The notes beneath the pieces were generated by a model. The model searched no databases. It was given only the letters and a program-made list of their open reading frames with translations, and was not told the DNA's origin. From a virus: DNA of 39,502 nucleotides. The stretch spans positions 1 through 39,502 of IMG/VR virus record IMGVR_UViG_3300030090_001937. One strand, given 5' to 3'. Positions 1 to 7,365 of this stretch are shown here, in pieces. The position numbers and the translations under genes are program-made. Positions within the stretch are counted from its first letter, which is position 1. Each line of letters begins with the position of its first letter.

Positions 1-1
1 A

Positions 2-1906
2 ACATTTGATAATCAAGAAATAAATACAGATATTACATTTGTGTATGGAGCTAGTGATACAGTTGTAAGTGCTGCTACTACACAAAGTCCTGAATGTCTT
101 AATCTTAATGAACAAGGTCTTATAGGCATAGAAGATATGGATTGTTTTGCTAGTGAGTACTTTGGTAATGACAGATATCAACTAGGTATAAGAGGTAGTT
201 CAGACAATCTTACTATTGCATTTCCAAACGAACCTTACGAAGTAGGTTTTAATTATGGTGCTGTAGACCAAGAAGGTGGCGTATCAGGTGTTGTATATTA
301 TGACAATGGTGCATCAGAAAACTTTACAATAGATGTAAATACAGATATGACAGTAGCAGGTAGCAAAGTATTTGCAGTAGCAGAAGGTGTAGATACATTC
401 ATTACAGAGATAGTAATAGAAGGAATTACAGATTGGTGGCTTATAGACAATGTATACTATAAATATGATTTACCTAATAACACGCCTCCTAGTACGACAA
501 CAACAACTACCACCACAACAACGACTACTACCACGACTACAACACTTCCTCCATCAGAAAATGTGGTTGAAGATAACATTACTACCTACCTTGCATGGGA
601 TGAATATGGTTGCGAACATCCGAACAACCCTTTATCGTATAAGCAATATTTGGAGGCGATAGAAAGTGGAGTTTGGTATGGCTATCAAAATGGGGATTGC
701 TCTGATGTACCTGATATTATTACTATTATTATCGCAGAAGAAGAGGAGATAGATGAAGATGAGATACTTGAAGAAGATATGGAACTTGATGGACTTGATG
801 ATTTGGAATTACCAAAGGAAGAAGTCATTGAGGAACTTAGTGAAGAAGAGATAGCTGCTATTGAAGAAGAAATTAGAGCTGAAGAAGAACGACTAATTCA
901 AGAACAATTAGATGCTGAAGAAGAACTATTAATACTAGAAGAACTAGAAGATAGTGTAATTATTTTAGAGGGCTTGTCAGAAGAGGAACTAGAAGAGTTT
1001 GTAGATGTTATACAAGAGATAGAAGATACTATTGAACTAATAGAAATAGTAGAAGAAATTATAGAGTTAGATATACCTGAAGATATAATTGTAATAGAAA
1101 TAGAGGAAGATGAGGTCATAGAAGATGACATTGTTATTGTGGTGGAAGATGAAGAAGTTGATGAGAAAGTTCTGGTTGAGCCAATACAGGAAGATGTTGA
1201 GGAGAAACCTACAGAAGAACTTTCTGAAGAAGAGGTCATTGAAGAACTTGTTGAAGTTGAAGAGGTCATTGAAGAACTTATAACAGTAGAGATAGTAGAA
1301 ATATCTGAAGAGGAATTAGAAGAGTTAACTGAAGAGGAGTTAGTTGAATATGAAGAAGCAAAAGAAGAAGCTATACAAGAGTTTGTACAAGAACTTACCA
1401 ACGAAGAAGTAGTAGAAGTTCTTGAAGAAGTACAAGATGTTGGTGTACAGAATTTAGAACAAGTATCGGAAGAAGTACAAGAGGTTGTACAAGCAGTAGT
1501 AGAGGAAGCTATTGATAATGTTGAAGAACTTACAGAAGAACAAGTTGAAGTTGTTGCTGAAGTATTACAAGTTGAAACTGAGGATGTTGCTATCGTTGCA
1601 GAGGCGATTAAATCAGATGAAGTAGTAGCTGAAGCAGTAGAAGAATATGTAGAGAGAGCAGTAGAGAACGCTAATGTAGAGGATTACACACTTGCTGATG
1701 TTGTTACAGAGGTACAGTATGAGGCATTCTTAGAAAATCCAATAGAAGTATTAGTGGATTTTGACAACATAACAGAAATAAATCTAACAAACATTGGTGA
1801 TGACCTCACACAAGACCAAAAGGAAAAAGCACAAGAAGTTGTAGTGCCTGTTATTTTGACTAGAATAGCTACTATGGCATCTTTTATGTTTAGGAAAACA
1901 TTATGA
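2..1906 (+). CDS. Thr-linker / acidic repeat protein, 5' end outside window
   Basis: The reading frame is open from base 2 with no stop, so the start lies outside the window; the GTG at 41 is only the first start-like codon inside it. Order seen: an N-terminal beta-rich domain of about 150 residues; a linker with 17 consecutive threonines bounded by prolines; about 60 residues containing two cysteines; then about 400 residues dominated by Glu, Val, Ile and Leu, probably helical or coiled. The threonine run uses all four Thr codons, so it is not a simple triplet slippage product. The C-terminus (VILTRIATMASFMFRK) is amphipathic or membrane-active-looking. It ends by a 4-base overlap with a membrane protein, next to the lysis genes. 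A secreted or virion surface protein is plausible; no family is recognised. Confidence 0.8.
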   Translation, partial: TFDNQEINTDITFVYGASDTVVSAATTQSPECLNLNEQGLIGIEDMDCFASEYFGNDRYQLGIRGSSDNLTIAFPNEPYEVGFNYGAVDQEGGVSGVVYYDNGASENFTIDVNTDMTVAGSKVFAVAEGVDTFITEIVIEGITDWWLIDNVYYKYDLPNNTPPSTTTTTTTTTTTTTTTTTLPPSENVVEDNITTYLAWDEYGCEHPNNPLSYKQYLEAIESGVWYGYQNGDCSDVPDIITIIIAEEEEIDEDEILEEDMELDGLDDLELPKEEVIEELSEEEIAAIEEEIRAEEERLIQEQLDAEEELLILEELEDSVIILEGLSEEELEEFVDVIQEIEDTIELIEIVEEIIELDIPEDIIVIEIEEDEVIEDDIVIVVEDEEVDEKVLVEPIQEDVEEKPTEELSEEEVIEELVEVEEVIEELITVEIVEISEEELEELTEEELVEYEEAKEEAIQEFVQELTNEEVVEVLEEVQDVGVQNLEQVSEEVQEVVQAVVEEAIDNVEELTEEQVEVVAEVLQVETEDVAIVAEAIKSDEVVAEAVEEYVERAVENANVEDYTLADVVTEVQYEAFLENPIEVLVDFDNITEINLTNIGDDLTQDQKEKAQEVVVPVILTRIATMASFMFRKTL

Positions 1907-2121
1907 TTAAAAAAATTTGGAATTGGTTTATAGAAATAATTAAAGAAACATTAAACCTTTCGTGGACATTAGTTGGGCTAGTGATTGCGACACTTACTTT
2001 GACAGGAAGCGCACAACAAATTACAGGTTTAGCCACAGTAATAACACTTGCTGTGTGGTTATTAACAATAGGTTTTAGAAAAGAAAAAAAAGATAAAGAT
2101 AAGAAAGAGAGAAGCAGATAA
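1903..2121 (+). CDS. Small membrane protein, holin-like or lysis accessory
   Basis: 72 residues. It starts MIKKIWNWFIEIIKETLNLSW, has one clear hydrophobic stretch (about 20-35) and a second (about 45-58), then a highly charged Lys/Glu/Asp tail. Short length, one or two membrane spans and a charged C-terminus are typical of holins or their partners. The ATG overlaps the stop of the upstream acidic protein, and the endolysin-like gene and another holin-like gene follow within 1 kb, supporting a lysis role. The true topology and the division of labour with the 93-residue r1t-like protein at 2821 are unknown. Confidence 0.6.
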   Translation: MIKKIWNWFIEIIKETLNLSWTLVGLVIATLTLTGSAQQITGLATVITLAVWLLTIGFRKEKKDKDKKERSR

Positions 2122-2159
2122 TGGATTGTTGTGGTGGTGGATGCTGTGGCGGTAAATAA
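2121..2159 (+). CDS. 12-residue Cys-Gly micro-peptide MDCCGGGCCGGK
   Basis: A TAATG junction couples this ATG to the stop of the preceding membrane protein. The frame reads MDCCGGGCCGGK and stops: four cysteines in two CC pairs separated by three glycines. Overlapping start/stop coupling is the rule for neighbouring genes here, which favours translation. Paired cysteines could bind a metal ion or be redox active; this is inference. Such a short frame could also be chance, so confidence is modest. Confidence 0.4.
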   Translation: MDCCGGGCCGGK

Positions 2160-2230
2160 ATACTGCACATCATACATTAATGATAAAGGAACTCATATAA
2201 ATATCTGTAATTGTAAGAATGGAGGAACAG

Positions 2231-2821
2231 GTGAAATTAACTGTAGTTAGAACACAATTTGGTAAAGATGCAACTAATGGAATGTTGTTTATTGATGGAA
2301 TATTTGAGTGTTTTACTTTAGAGGACCAATATCAAGAGGTCAAAGTCATGCACGAAACTTGTATTGATGATGGTGAATACGAAATAAAATTTAAAAAATG
2401 GGGTGGCTTTCACGATAAATATAAGGTGCGTTATGGTGCAGACCACTATGGTATGTTGCATGTACAAAATGTGCCAAATTTTTCGGACATACTTATCCAC
2501 ACAGGCAATACAGATGAGCATACATCAGGTTGTTTATTGCTAGGTGAAACACAACAAGACTTAGACATGGGTAAAGATGGTTTCATTGGTTCAAGTAAAA
2601 ACGCATATTTAAAGGCATACAAAAAAATAGCTAAAGAATTATTAATAGGCACAGAAGTTCTCATAGAATACACAACTATTAATAAGTTATTTCAAAAACC
2701 ATTAGAAGTTTCTTCTTCACAAGATATTGGTGTAGCAAAAGAAGTTATGGAAAAACTAGAGGAAATAAATGGTGGTGTTATACAGACACAAGCTATGTTG
2801 AGAGGTAGAATAATAAGATAA
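2231..2821 (+). CDS. DUF5675-family protein, candidate cell-wall-active enzyme
   Basis: About 196 residues from a GTG start preceded by GGAGG with 5-base spacing. An ATG four codons earlier (2219) lies inside or upstream of that ribosome site and is less likely; the protein then begins MKLTVVRTQFGKDATNG, which matches how DUF5675 proteins usually begin. The region around residues 88-104 (ILIHTGNTDEHTSGCLLLG) has a His then a Ser-Gly-Cys, reminiscent of L,D-transpeptidase-like active sites (His plus S/T-x-G-C). The C-terminal 60 residues look helical. Lying between two holin-like genes, it may be a lysin or wall-modifying protein. Family assignment is fairly good; biochemical activity is unproven. 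Confidence 0.65.
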   Translation: MKLTVVRTQFGKDATNGMLFIDGIFECFTLEDQYQEVKVMHETCIDDGEYEIKFKKWGGFHDKYKVRYGADHYGMLHVQNVPNFSDILIHTGNTDEHTSGCLLLGETQQDLDMGKDGFIGSSKNAYLKAYKKIAKELLIGTEVLIEYTTINKLFQKPLEVSSSQDIGVAKEVMEKLEEINGGVIQTQAMLRGRIIR

Positions 2822-3102
2822 TGTTAGATAAATTTAAAAGAGCAAGAAATAAAGAGGGGAAGTTTAAGAAAGACTTGTGGTGGACACCTTGGAATGAAGC
2901 ATGGGAGTACAAAATGAGTGATGACCTTAAAGATATGTTAGAGCGTACCGCTTGGACATTTATCGAGGCGTTCATTGGCGCATTAACAGTTGCACCATTA
3001 GTTGGTGTAGAAGCTGAAACACTACAGTTAGCTGCATTAGCAGGTGGTGGTGCTGCTTTAGCTGTAATTAAAACATACGCTAAAAAACAAATTACTAAGT
3101 AA
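2821..3102 (+). CDS. Holin, r1t-like
   Basis: 93 residues, coupled by TAATG to the DUF5675 gene. The N-terminal third is basic and tryptophan-rich (WWTPWNEAWEYK). From about residue 31 (MSDDLKDMLERTAWTFIEAFIGAL) two hydrophobic helices follow: about 43-60 and about 68-85, rich in Ala, Gly and Val, then a basic end (KTYAKKQITK). This arrangement resembles the r1t holin family common in phages of Gram-positive hosts. The internal ATG at residue 31 is where typical family members begin, so the first 30 residues may be an extension or a second start site could exist. Confidence 0.65.
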   Translation: MLDKFKRARNKEGKFKKDLWWTPWNEAWEYKMSDDLKDMLERTAWTFIEAFIGALTVAPLVGVEAETLQLAALAGGGAALAVIKTYAKKQITK

Positions 3103-3161
3103 ATACCTTATTTGTCACATATCTACTGTAAAATAGATATTGACAACAGAGGAGGGTATTT
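3103..3161 (+). promoter_or_regulatory. Intergenic leader with 7-bp dyad and strong ribosome site
   Basis: After the holin stop there is a TTGTCA hexamer (3112), then an inverted repeat ATATCTA (3119-3125) / TAGATAT (3134-3140) with an 8-base loop, and then AGAGGAGGG (3149-3156), one of the strongest Shine-Dalgarno sequences in the window. A weak sigma70-type promoter (TTGTCA, 16 bases, TAGATA) can be read. The dyad could be an operator or an RNA hairpin. The ribosome site fixes translation start of the next gene near 3160 although no ATG is there. Confidence 0.35.
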
Positions 3162-4343
3162 ATCACTAAAAAAAAAGGTATACCTGCAGAAAATAGTAAC
3201 AATTATTTTAAAGCAGGTTGGAAACCTACAGTAGACTTTGACCACACAACAGGTGTAGGTGAAATAACACATGTAGGAACAGACCCAAACTACGAAAGCA
3301 AAACAGATGAGATACTTCGTAGTTGGGGATTTGACCCAAAACTATACGAAATTGATGGAATACTAAAGGTATCATCATGGAACGCACAACTTAAAGGCGG
3401 TATAGTTGAAACATTCTACGCTTTCAAAGGCAGTGTAAGAAGAAAGTCTGCAAATCGTGACAAATACTTTAACTCACTGTTTAAACATGCTGTAAAGAAG
3501 CCGCCATTACCTAAACATAAATTATTTGGTGGTGATACTGCCTTCTTTTTCTTTATGTCTGATTGGCAATTAGGCAAAGATGACTTTGGTGTAGAGAATA
3601 CAATCAAAAGATATGACATAGCATTGCAAGATGCACTTGCTTTGTTAAAAAACTACAGGAAGATAGGTTATCAAATAGATGAAATATACTTAGTAGGAAT
3701 GGGTGACCTCACAGAAAACTGTACAAAATTTTTCTACGACAGCCAACCCTACAATGTTTCGTTAAATCTTATGGAACAATACAGCCTAGCTAGGGCAATG
3801 ATGTTTAAAACTGTAGAAACATTCCTACCTCATGCAGACAAAATTGTGCTGACAGGTGTTCCAGGTAATCATGGTGAAATGACAAGAAGTGCAAAAGGTC
3901 AAGTATCAACAAGCAGGTTAGATAACTCAGACACCATGCACATAGAAATTATGAAAGAAATCTTTGATGCAAATCCTGATAGATTTAAAAAAGTTGAGGT
4001 AATAATACCTGATGATTATCATCTTACGCTTGTGGTCAAAGAAAAGCAGATGTCTTTTACACATGGACACATGACAGGTGGCGGTGGAAATGCAGAAGCA
4101 AAAATAGAAAAGTGGTGGAAAGGTCAGATGTATGGGTTTCTTCCTAGTGCAAACTCAAACATACTCGTGACTGCACACTATCATCACTTTCGTGCAAAAC
4201 AACAAGGCGATAGACAGTGGTTTCAATGTCCAAGTTTAGATAAGAGTTTAGATTTTACAGCTAGAACAGGCTTGTGGTCACACCCTGGCGTATTAACACT
4301 ACTTGTTAATGACAGGGGTGCATCATTCCCTGTCATTGTTTAA
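3162..4343 (+). CDS. Calcineurin-like metallophosphoesterase, non-canonical start
   Basis: The frame is open from 3144 and clearly coding long before its first ATG (3555): about 130 extra residues include WKPTVDF, LRSWGFDPKLYEI and LKVSSWNAQLKGG, a segment I associate with actinophage phosphoesterases. No ATG, GTG or TTG occurs in frame there; the codon at the right distance from GGAGGG is ATC at 3162. Metal-binding motifs, numbered from there: SDWQLGK (133-139), GDLTEN (181-186), GNHGE (235-239), THGH (300-303), AHYHH (338-342), i.e. the full calcineurin-like set. Likely a nucleic-acid phosphodiesterase or nuclease; substrate unknown. Its stop codon lies inside a TGTTTAAACA palindrome, and its last 21 bases overlap the convergent gene. 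Confidence 0.75.
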   Translation: MTKKKGIPAENSNNYFKAGWKPTVDFDHTTGVGEITHVGTDPNYESKTDEILRSWGFDPKLYEIDGILKVSSWNAQLKGGIVETFYAFKGSVRRKSANRDKYFNSLFKHAVKKPPLPKHKLFGGDTAFFFFMSDWQLGKDDFGVENTIKRYDIALQDALALLKNYRKIGYQIDEIYLVGMGDLTENCTKFFYDSQPYNVSLNLMEQYSLARAMMFKTVETFLPHADKIVLTGVPGNHGEMTRSAKGQVSTSRLDNSDTMHIEIMKEIFDANPDRFKKVEVIIPDDYHLTLVVKEKQMSFTHGHMTGGGGNAEAKIEKWWKGQMYGFLPSANSNILVTAHYHHFRAKQQGDRQWFQCPSLDKSLDFTARTGLWSHPGVLTLLVNDRGASFPVIV

Positions 4344-4712
4344 ACAAGCTGTAGCCAATTCTTCTATAGGTAGTAATATGCCTTTAGAATTATTGTCATC
4401 ACCACCGACAACATCTCTGTCTGTGCCTACATACTTTCTACATAGGTCTTTTAATACAGCCACAGGGATAATGTAAGTCATCACAGGTTCATCATCTTTC
4501 ACTAACATCAAAGCCCAATACTCTGCTTCGGTTACAGATAAGCCACTCTTTGTACCTTTGTATTCGTATTCAACAAAATGATTACCTGTCTTTTCCCACA
4601 GGTGTCGTTCACTCTTGACTTCAATCTTAGTGCCTGTAAAGAACTCACTTAATCTTTGTTCCATTTCTAAACCTTTTGCTAGGTCTAAATCAAACTTTTT
4701 ATTACTGCTCAT
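4323..4712 (-). CDS. Conserved phage protein, possible PD-(D/E)XK-type nuclease fold
   Basis: I start at MSSNKKFDLDL (4712), preceded by AAGGA with 8-base spacing; an upstream in-frame ATG (4751) would add a hydrophobic 13-residue extension overlapping the neighbour. 129 residues. The core IEVKSERHLWEKTGNHFVEY followed by SGLSVTEAEYWALML has the E-x-K pattern and following strand/helix arrangement seen in small PD-(D/E)XK nuclease-like phage proteins. This is a motif reading only. The C-terminus (ACLNNDRE) is partly encoded by a TGTTTAAACA palindrome, and the gene is the last of the leftward block, overlapping the convergent phosphoesterase by 21 bases. Confidence 0.55.
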   Translation of the reverse strand: MSSNKKFDLDLAKGLEMEQRLSEFFTGTKIEVKSERHLWEKTGNHFVEYEYKGTKSGLSVTEAEYWALMLVKDDEPVMTYIIPVAVLKDLCRKYVGTDRDVVGGDDNNSKGILLPIEELATACLNNDRE

Positions 4713-5118
4713 ACCAACAATCCTTACTACTATTCCAATGATGAGAACCACTGTTGTAATATAACCAACTTGCAGTTTTGATATTCACGCTTGGGGTCTT
4801 ACGATTACCCTCAATATTTAATTTATTTTTTAACCATAGCCAAGTGTTATCCCAAAATTGAAACAACCCAACATCAGTTGTGTTATCTCTATTTGTATTA
4901 ACAGCATTTGTTCTGCCACTGCTTTCACAAAAAATAATTAATAGTGCTTCTCTTACATCTGCCTCTTTAAAATGAAAACTTACCATTTCCTCCCACTCAA
5001 TTACATGTAAAATCTTTTCATTGTTGTTTAAACAAGAGGCATAAACCTTTATTTCATTTAGTGTTTCATGTGTTGGCGTTGCACACAGTATCAACGAACT
5101 TAATACAACGCCATACAT
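4702..5118 (-). CDS. Lysozyme / lytic-transglycosylase-like protein with possible signal peptide
   Basis: 138 residues. The N-terminus (VVLSSLILCATPTHE) is a short hydrophobic segment compatible with a signal peptide or lipoprotein-like signal. The catalytic-looking motif is ALLIIFCESSGR (about 59-69, Glu65), followed by a TDVGLFQFWDNTW segment (about 81-93), typical of goose-type or SLT lysozyme folds in which G-L-F-Q-F follows the Glu. It ends WNSSKDCW, like small actinobacterial transglycosylases. It would cleave peptidoglycan. Unusually it lies in the leftward early-type block, 2 kb from the rightward lysis genes. TAATG coupling links it to the upstream gene. Confidence 0.65.
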   Translation of the reverse strand: MYGVVLSSLILCATPTHETLNEIKVYASCLNNNEKILHVIEWEEMVSFHFKEADVREALLIIFCESSGRTNAVNTNRDNTTDVGLFQFWDNTWLWLKNKLNIEGNRKTPSVNIKTASWLYYNSGSHHWNSSKDCWYEQ

Positions 5119-5507
5119 TAGAACTCCTTACCGCTACTATCTTCGCTTTTAAATGTTTCTTTAAGTAAGTTTCTAAGTCTATTTACTTCATTCAATCTCT
5201 GTGTTTCAAGTTTCTTTATTATCTCGTGTAACTCACCTAACATAACTGTAGCCTCAAACTTGTTCTCACTATTGACAAAAGTTAAATCAACCTTGTATAA
5301 ATCTTTCCAACTAAGATATATCTCACCATAAACAAGAGGCAATGTAAAAGACATACCGCCTCTTTCTTTGTCTAATCTTTTAGCTATCCAATCACTGCTA
5401 TCAATATCTAGTTTAATAAAAATTTGAACCAAACCTTTGTACCCATAATCACTTTCAACACTAGCTACTGTTTTTTTAGAATGGGATTTCTTCTTGATTT
5501 CTTCCAT
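5118..5507 (-). CDS. Hypothetical protein with C-terminal coiled coil
   Basis: The start is chosen at MEEIKKKSHSKK (5507), preceded by AAAGGAAATACA; a start 12 codons earlier (5543) would lie deep inside the upstream gene and has no ribosome site. 129 residues. A mixed alpha/beta middle (GLVQIFIKLDIDSSDW, VYGEIYLSWKDLYKVDL) is followed by a helix from about residue 90 (ATVMLGELHEIIKKLETQRLNEV) that looks like a coiled coil. No family recognised. Translationally coupled to both neighbours; its position just downstream of the Rad52-like gene suggests a role in DNA metabolism, but nothing in the sequence proves it. Confidence 0.6.
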   Translation of the reverse strand: MEEIKKKSHSKKTVASVESDYGYKGLVQIFIKLDIDSSDWIAKRLDKERGGMSFTLPLVYGEIYLSWKDLYKVDLTFVNSENKFEATVMLGELHEIIKKLETQRLNEVNRLRNLLKETFKSEDSSGKEF

Positions 5508-5790
5508 TGTATTTCCTTTCCTCTGCAGTAGTGATGATTGCATTGCACCTCACATCTGCCTTGTAATGTGTCTTTTCATCTATCTGTTTAAACAAGTAGA
5601 CACACATTTCATTATCTTGCGTGTCGATTACCAAAGGTCTTTCACTTTGCTTTGGGCATTGCATACCCTCGACAACTAACTTACATCTTCTATCTAAAGG
5701 CGCAGGTTTATCAAAATCATATTCAGGATAACGCGCCTTTAGTTTTTCTTTTAGTCTTTCTATGTTGATACTTGTATGCTCTAAAGTCAT
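5476..5790 (-). CDS. Hypothetical protein with cysteine pairs
   Basis: 104 residues, directly after the Rad52-like gene. It contains RRCKLVVEGMQCPKQSERP and later ADVRCNAIITT, so three cysteines near basic residues might bind a metal, though the spacing (C-x7-C) is not a standard zinc motif. A TGTTTAAACA palindrome lies in frame and encodes part of YLFKQIDEK. The start has no clear Shine-Dalgarno; only two bases separate it from the upstream stop, so coupling is likely. Its end overlaps the next gene by 32 bases. No function can be assigned. Confidence 0.6.
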   Translation of the reverse strand: MTLEHTSINIERLKEKLKARYPEYDFDKPAPLDRRCKLVVEGMQCPKQSERPLVIDTQDNEMCVYLFKQIDEKTHYKADVRCNAIITTAEERKYNGRNQEEIPF

Positions 5791-5792
5791 AA

Positions 5793-6725
5793 TTAATTAT
5801 TTTTTAATGACCATGTTGTTGTATCAATCCAATCAAATATATTTGATTTAGTTAATTTACCGCTACTCAGTGCCTGTTTAGCTTTAGAAGCTAACTCATC
5901 ATCACCATTATCAATAGCTTTCTTAACACAATCATTGAATATCTTTAATTGTTTTTCGCTAGGTGGTTCGCCCTCCCATTTGCCACTAGGTATATCTGTC
6001 ATATCACCCCCTACTTCTACATCACCAAAAACATCTTTTACAATATCTTCAGTAAGTTTGTCTGTGTCTTCTTTGTTTTTGTCTTGTGCTTGTACTTGAT
6101 AAAACAAATCTAAAAATTTATCTAACTCAAAACTTGACCACTTACCCATGTTTGTTTCATGTGTTTGTTTAAACAAGTTCCATGCCTCTAGCTTGTACTT
6201 ACCTCTAAGTTCACTATCTTTTTCTGCATGTTCTAATTCGTTAGTAATTCTTGCTAAATAATCTTCTTTTGTTGTTTCCTTAACAACTTCTTTTGAAGAA
6301 TTATCTAATTGTTTTATGACTTTCTTTGCTTCTTCTTCGGCATAATGTTCTTCTTCTGTGCTTTCACCCACCCATAGATGAAGCCCAAGTCCAAACCTCA
6401 TGCAACATCTTTTTATGCTGTCGCTTACTGCAAGTTTAAGAACTTCGCTTTCGGTATTGTTCTCAAGTTGATACTTACTTACATCACCAACTTCTTCTAC
6501 AACACCTAAGCCCTCTATTTCAAGTCTGCCTTTAGCACCGACAATGGCATTGTCTTTGCCTCGTACTTCCTCAAAAGTAAAGTTGTATTTGCCACCAATG
6601 ACTTCTACTAATCTCTTAGTGTATAAGTGGTGAGGAACATACTCGCCATATTTTCCCTTTGGCGCAGGTCTTATATCTTTCTTATTAAAGTCTTTTATTA
6701 ATTTCTTGTGTGTTTCTTTATCCAT
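5793..6725 (-). CDS. Rad52-family single-strand annealing protein
   Basis: 310 residues. The first ~125 residues carry the pattern of phage Rad52/22 (Sak-like) annealing proteins: DIRPAPKGKYGEYVPHHLY, then RLVEVIGGKYNFTFEEV, VGAKGRLEIEGLGVVEEVGD and VLKLAVSDSIKRCCMRFGLG, ending LHLWVG. These proteins bind single-stranded DNA and anneal complementary strands during recombination-dependent replication. The middle is acidic and low-complexity; the C-terminal 60 residues (PPSEKQLKIFNDCVKKA) look like a separate small helical domain, a common place for SSB or partner binding. A TGTTTAAACA copy lies inside the gene. It is the only recognisable DNA-replication or recombination protein in the window. 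Confidence 0.8.
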   Translation of the reverse strand: MDKETHKKLIKDFNKKDIRPAPKGKYGEYVPHHLYTKRLVEVIGGKYNFTFEEVRGKDNAIVGAKGRLEIEGLGVVEEVGDVSKYQLENNTESEVLKLAVSDSIKRCCMRFGLGLHLWVGESTEEEHYAEEEAKKVIKQLDNSSKEVVKETTKEDYLARITNELEHAEKDSELRGKYKLEAWNLFKQTHETNMGKWSSFELDKFLDLFYQVQAQDKNKEDTDKLTEDIVKDVFGDVEVGGDMTDIPSGKWEGEPPSEKQLKIFNDCVKKAIDNGDDELASKAKQALSSGKLTKSNIFDWIDTTTWSLKNN

Positions 6726-6927
6726 TTACTTTATCCTTTTCTATAATTTTGTATACCCTTTGTCTACTTAGTTGTAAAACATTCGCAATTTCCTGTACGC
6801 TAAACCCACTGTTTAAACAGACAGCAATAGCCTTGCTACGATTTCTAATACAAACATCTAAGTTTGCTTTGCTTCTGTTGTACAATTCTTGTGATTGCTT
6901 TAACACTCTAATTTCTTTGTGTGACAT
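6718..6927 (-). CDS. Small helix-turn-helix DNA-binding protein
   Basis: 69 residues, overlapping the Rad52-like gene by 8 bases and coupled by TAATG to the small gene before it. The C-terminal half, FSVQEIANVLQLSRQRVYKII (about 42-62), is a classical helix-turn-helix with the recognition helix SRQRVYKIIE, resembling sigma-region-4 or resolvase-type HTHs. The N-terminal half is basic and helical. It is the best visible candidate for a phage-encoded transcription regulator, and therefore one candidate to bind the TGTTTAAACA palindromes. One palindrome (CTGTTTAAACAG, 6809-6820) lies within its own gene just before the HTH coding region. That link is inference. Confidence 0.7.
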   Translation of the reverse strand: MSHKEIRVLKQSQELYNRSKANLDVCIRNRSKAIAVCLNSGFSVQEIANVLQLSRQRVYKIIEKDKVNG

Positions 6928-7079
6928 TATTCTTTCACCTCCTCGTATTGTGATGATAAAACTTTATGTCCTTTCATATTGTTTATATATGCAATTATAA
7001 AACTTACTGCACCCTCGCCTTGTCTTACCAAGTTCTTAGTGTCAATCTCTATGCCCAAAGTTAATTTAATCTTTGGCAA
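6927..7079 (-). CDS. Small hypothetical protein, TTG start
   Basis: 50 residues beginning MPKIKLTLGIEIDTKN, read from a TTG at 7079; a stop codon (TAG) lies just upstream in this frame and the only alternatives are an internal TTG or ATG. It overlaps the end of the 99-residue gene by 14 bases, and its stop overlaps the ATG of the HTH gene (TAATG), so it fills the gap exactly. The beta-strand-like start, then GEGAVSFIIAYINNMKG, indicates a compact domain. The GAGGAGGTG near its end (about 6936-6943) is the ribosome site for the HTH gene. No known family. Confidence 0.55.
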   Translation of the reverse strand: MPKIKLTLGIEIDTKNLVRQGEGAVSFIIAYINNMKGHKVLSSQYEEVKE

Positions 7080-7365
7080 TGTTAATTCTTTCTTGATGCA
7101 CTTCTACAGGCAATGATGTTTCGTATGCCGAAACTTGTAAGCTAGGCAATACTTTTTTATATGTAATAAGTTTTGTAGTTGTATTATTAAAAACTTCTAG
7201 TTGTTGAAACTGTGCCTTTGCAATGTCATTAATTTCTATACTGATAGGATTTTCATCTATAATCTTATCTTCATTAGCGTTGTATTTATACAGAAACGAT
7301 ATAAGACTTCCTACTTCTAAATTATGAAACCCTCTAGCGTTCTTTCCTGCTTTTCCTACTGCCAT
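7066..7365 (-). CDS. Hypothetical protein
   Basis: 99 residues, MAVGKAGKNARGFHNLEVGSL, with a mixed alpha/beta composition and no membrane segment. Translation is coupled to the preceding 67-residue gene by TAATG-type overlap, with GAGGAATA just before its ATG. I recognise no family. It sits in the run of small genes upstream of the HTH and Rad52-like genes, so it probably shares their transcript. One could guess a single-stranded DNA or host-takeover protein from position, but there is no motif to support it. Confidence 0.6.
   Translation of the reverse strand: MAVGKAGKNARGFHNLEVGSLISFLYKYNANEDKIIDENPISIEINDIAKAQFQQLEVFNNTTTKLITYKKVLPSLQVSAYETSLPVEVHQERINIAKD

Noticed and set aside
898-1401. 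167-codon frame on the minus strand, serine-rich
   Set aside because: Mirror image of the GAA/GAG-rich acidic coding sequence on the plus strand, which produces Ser/Thr codons in antisense.
5494-5679. Plus-strand frame of 61 codons opposite the early genes
   Set aside because: Shadow of two overlapping minus-strand genes with good ribosome sites; hydrophobic composition typical of antisense.
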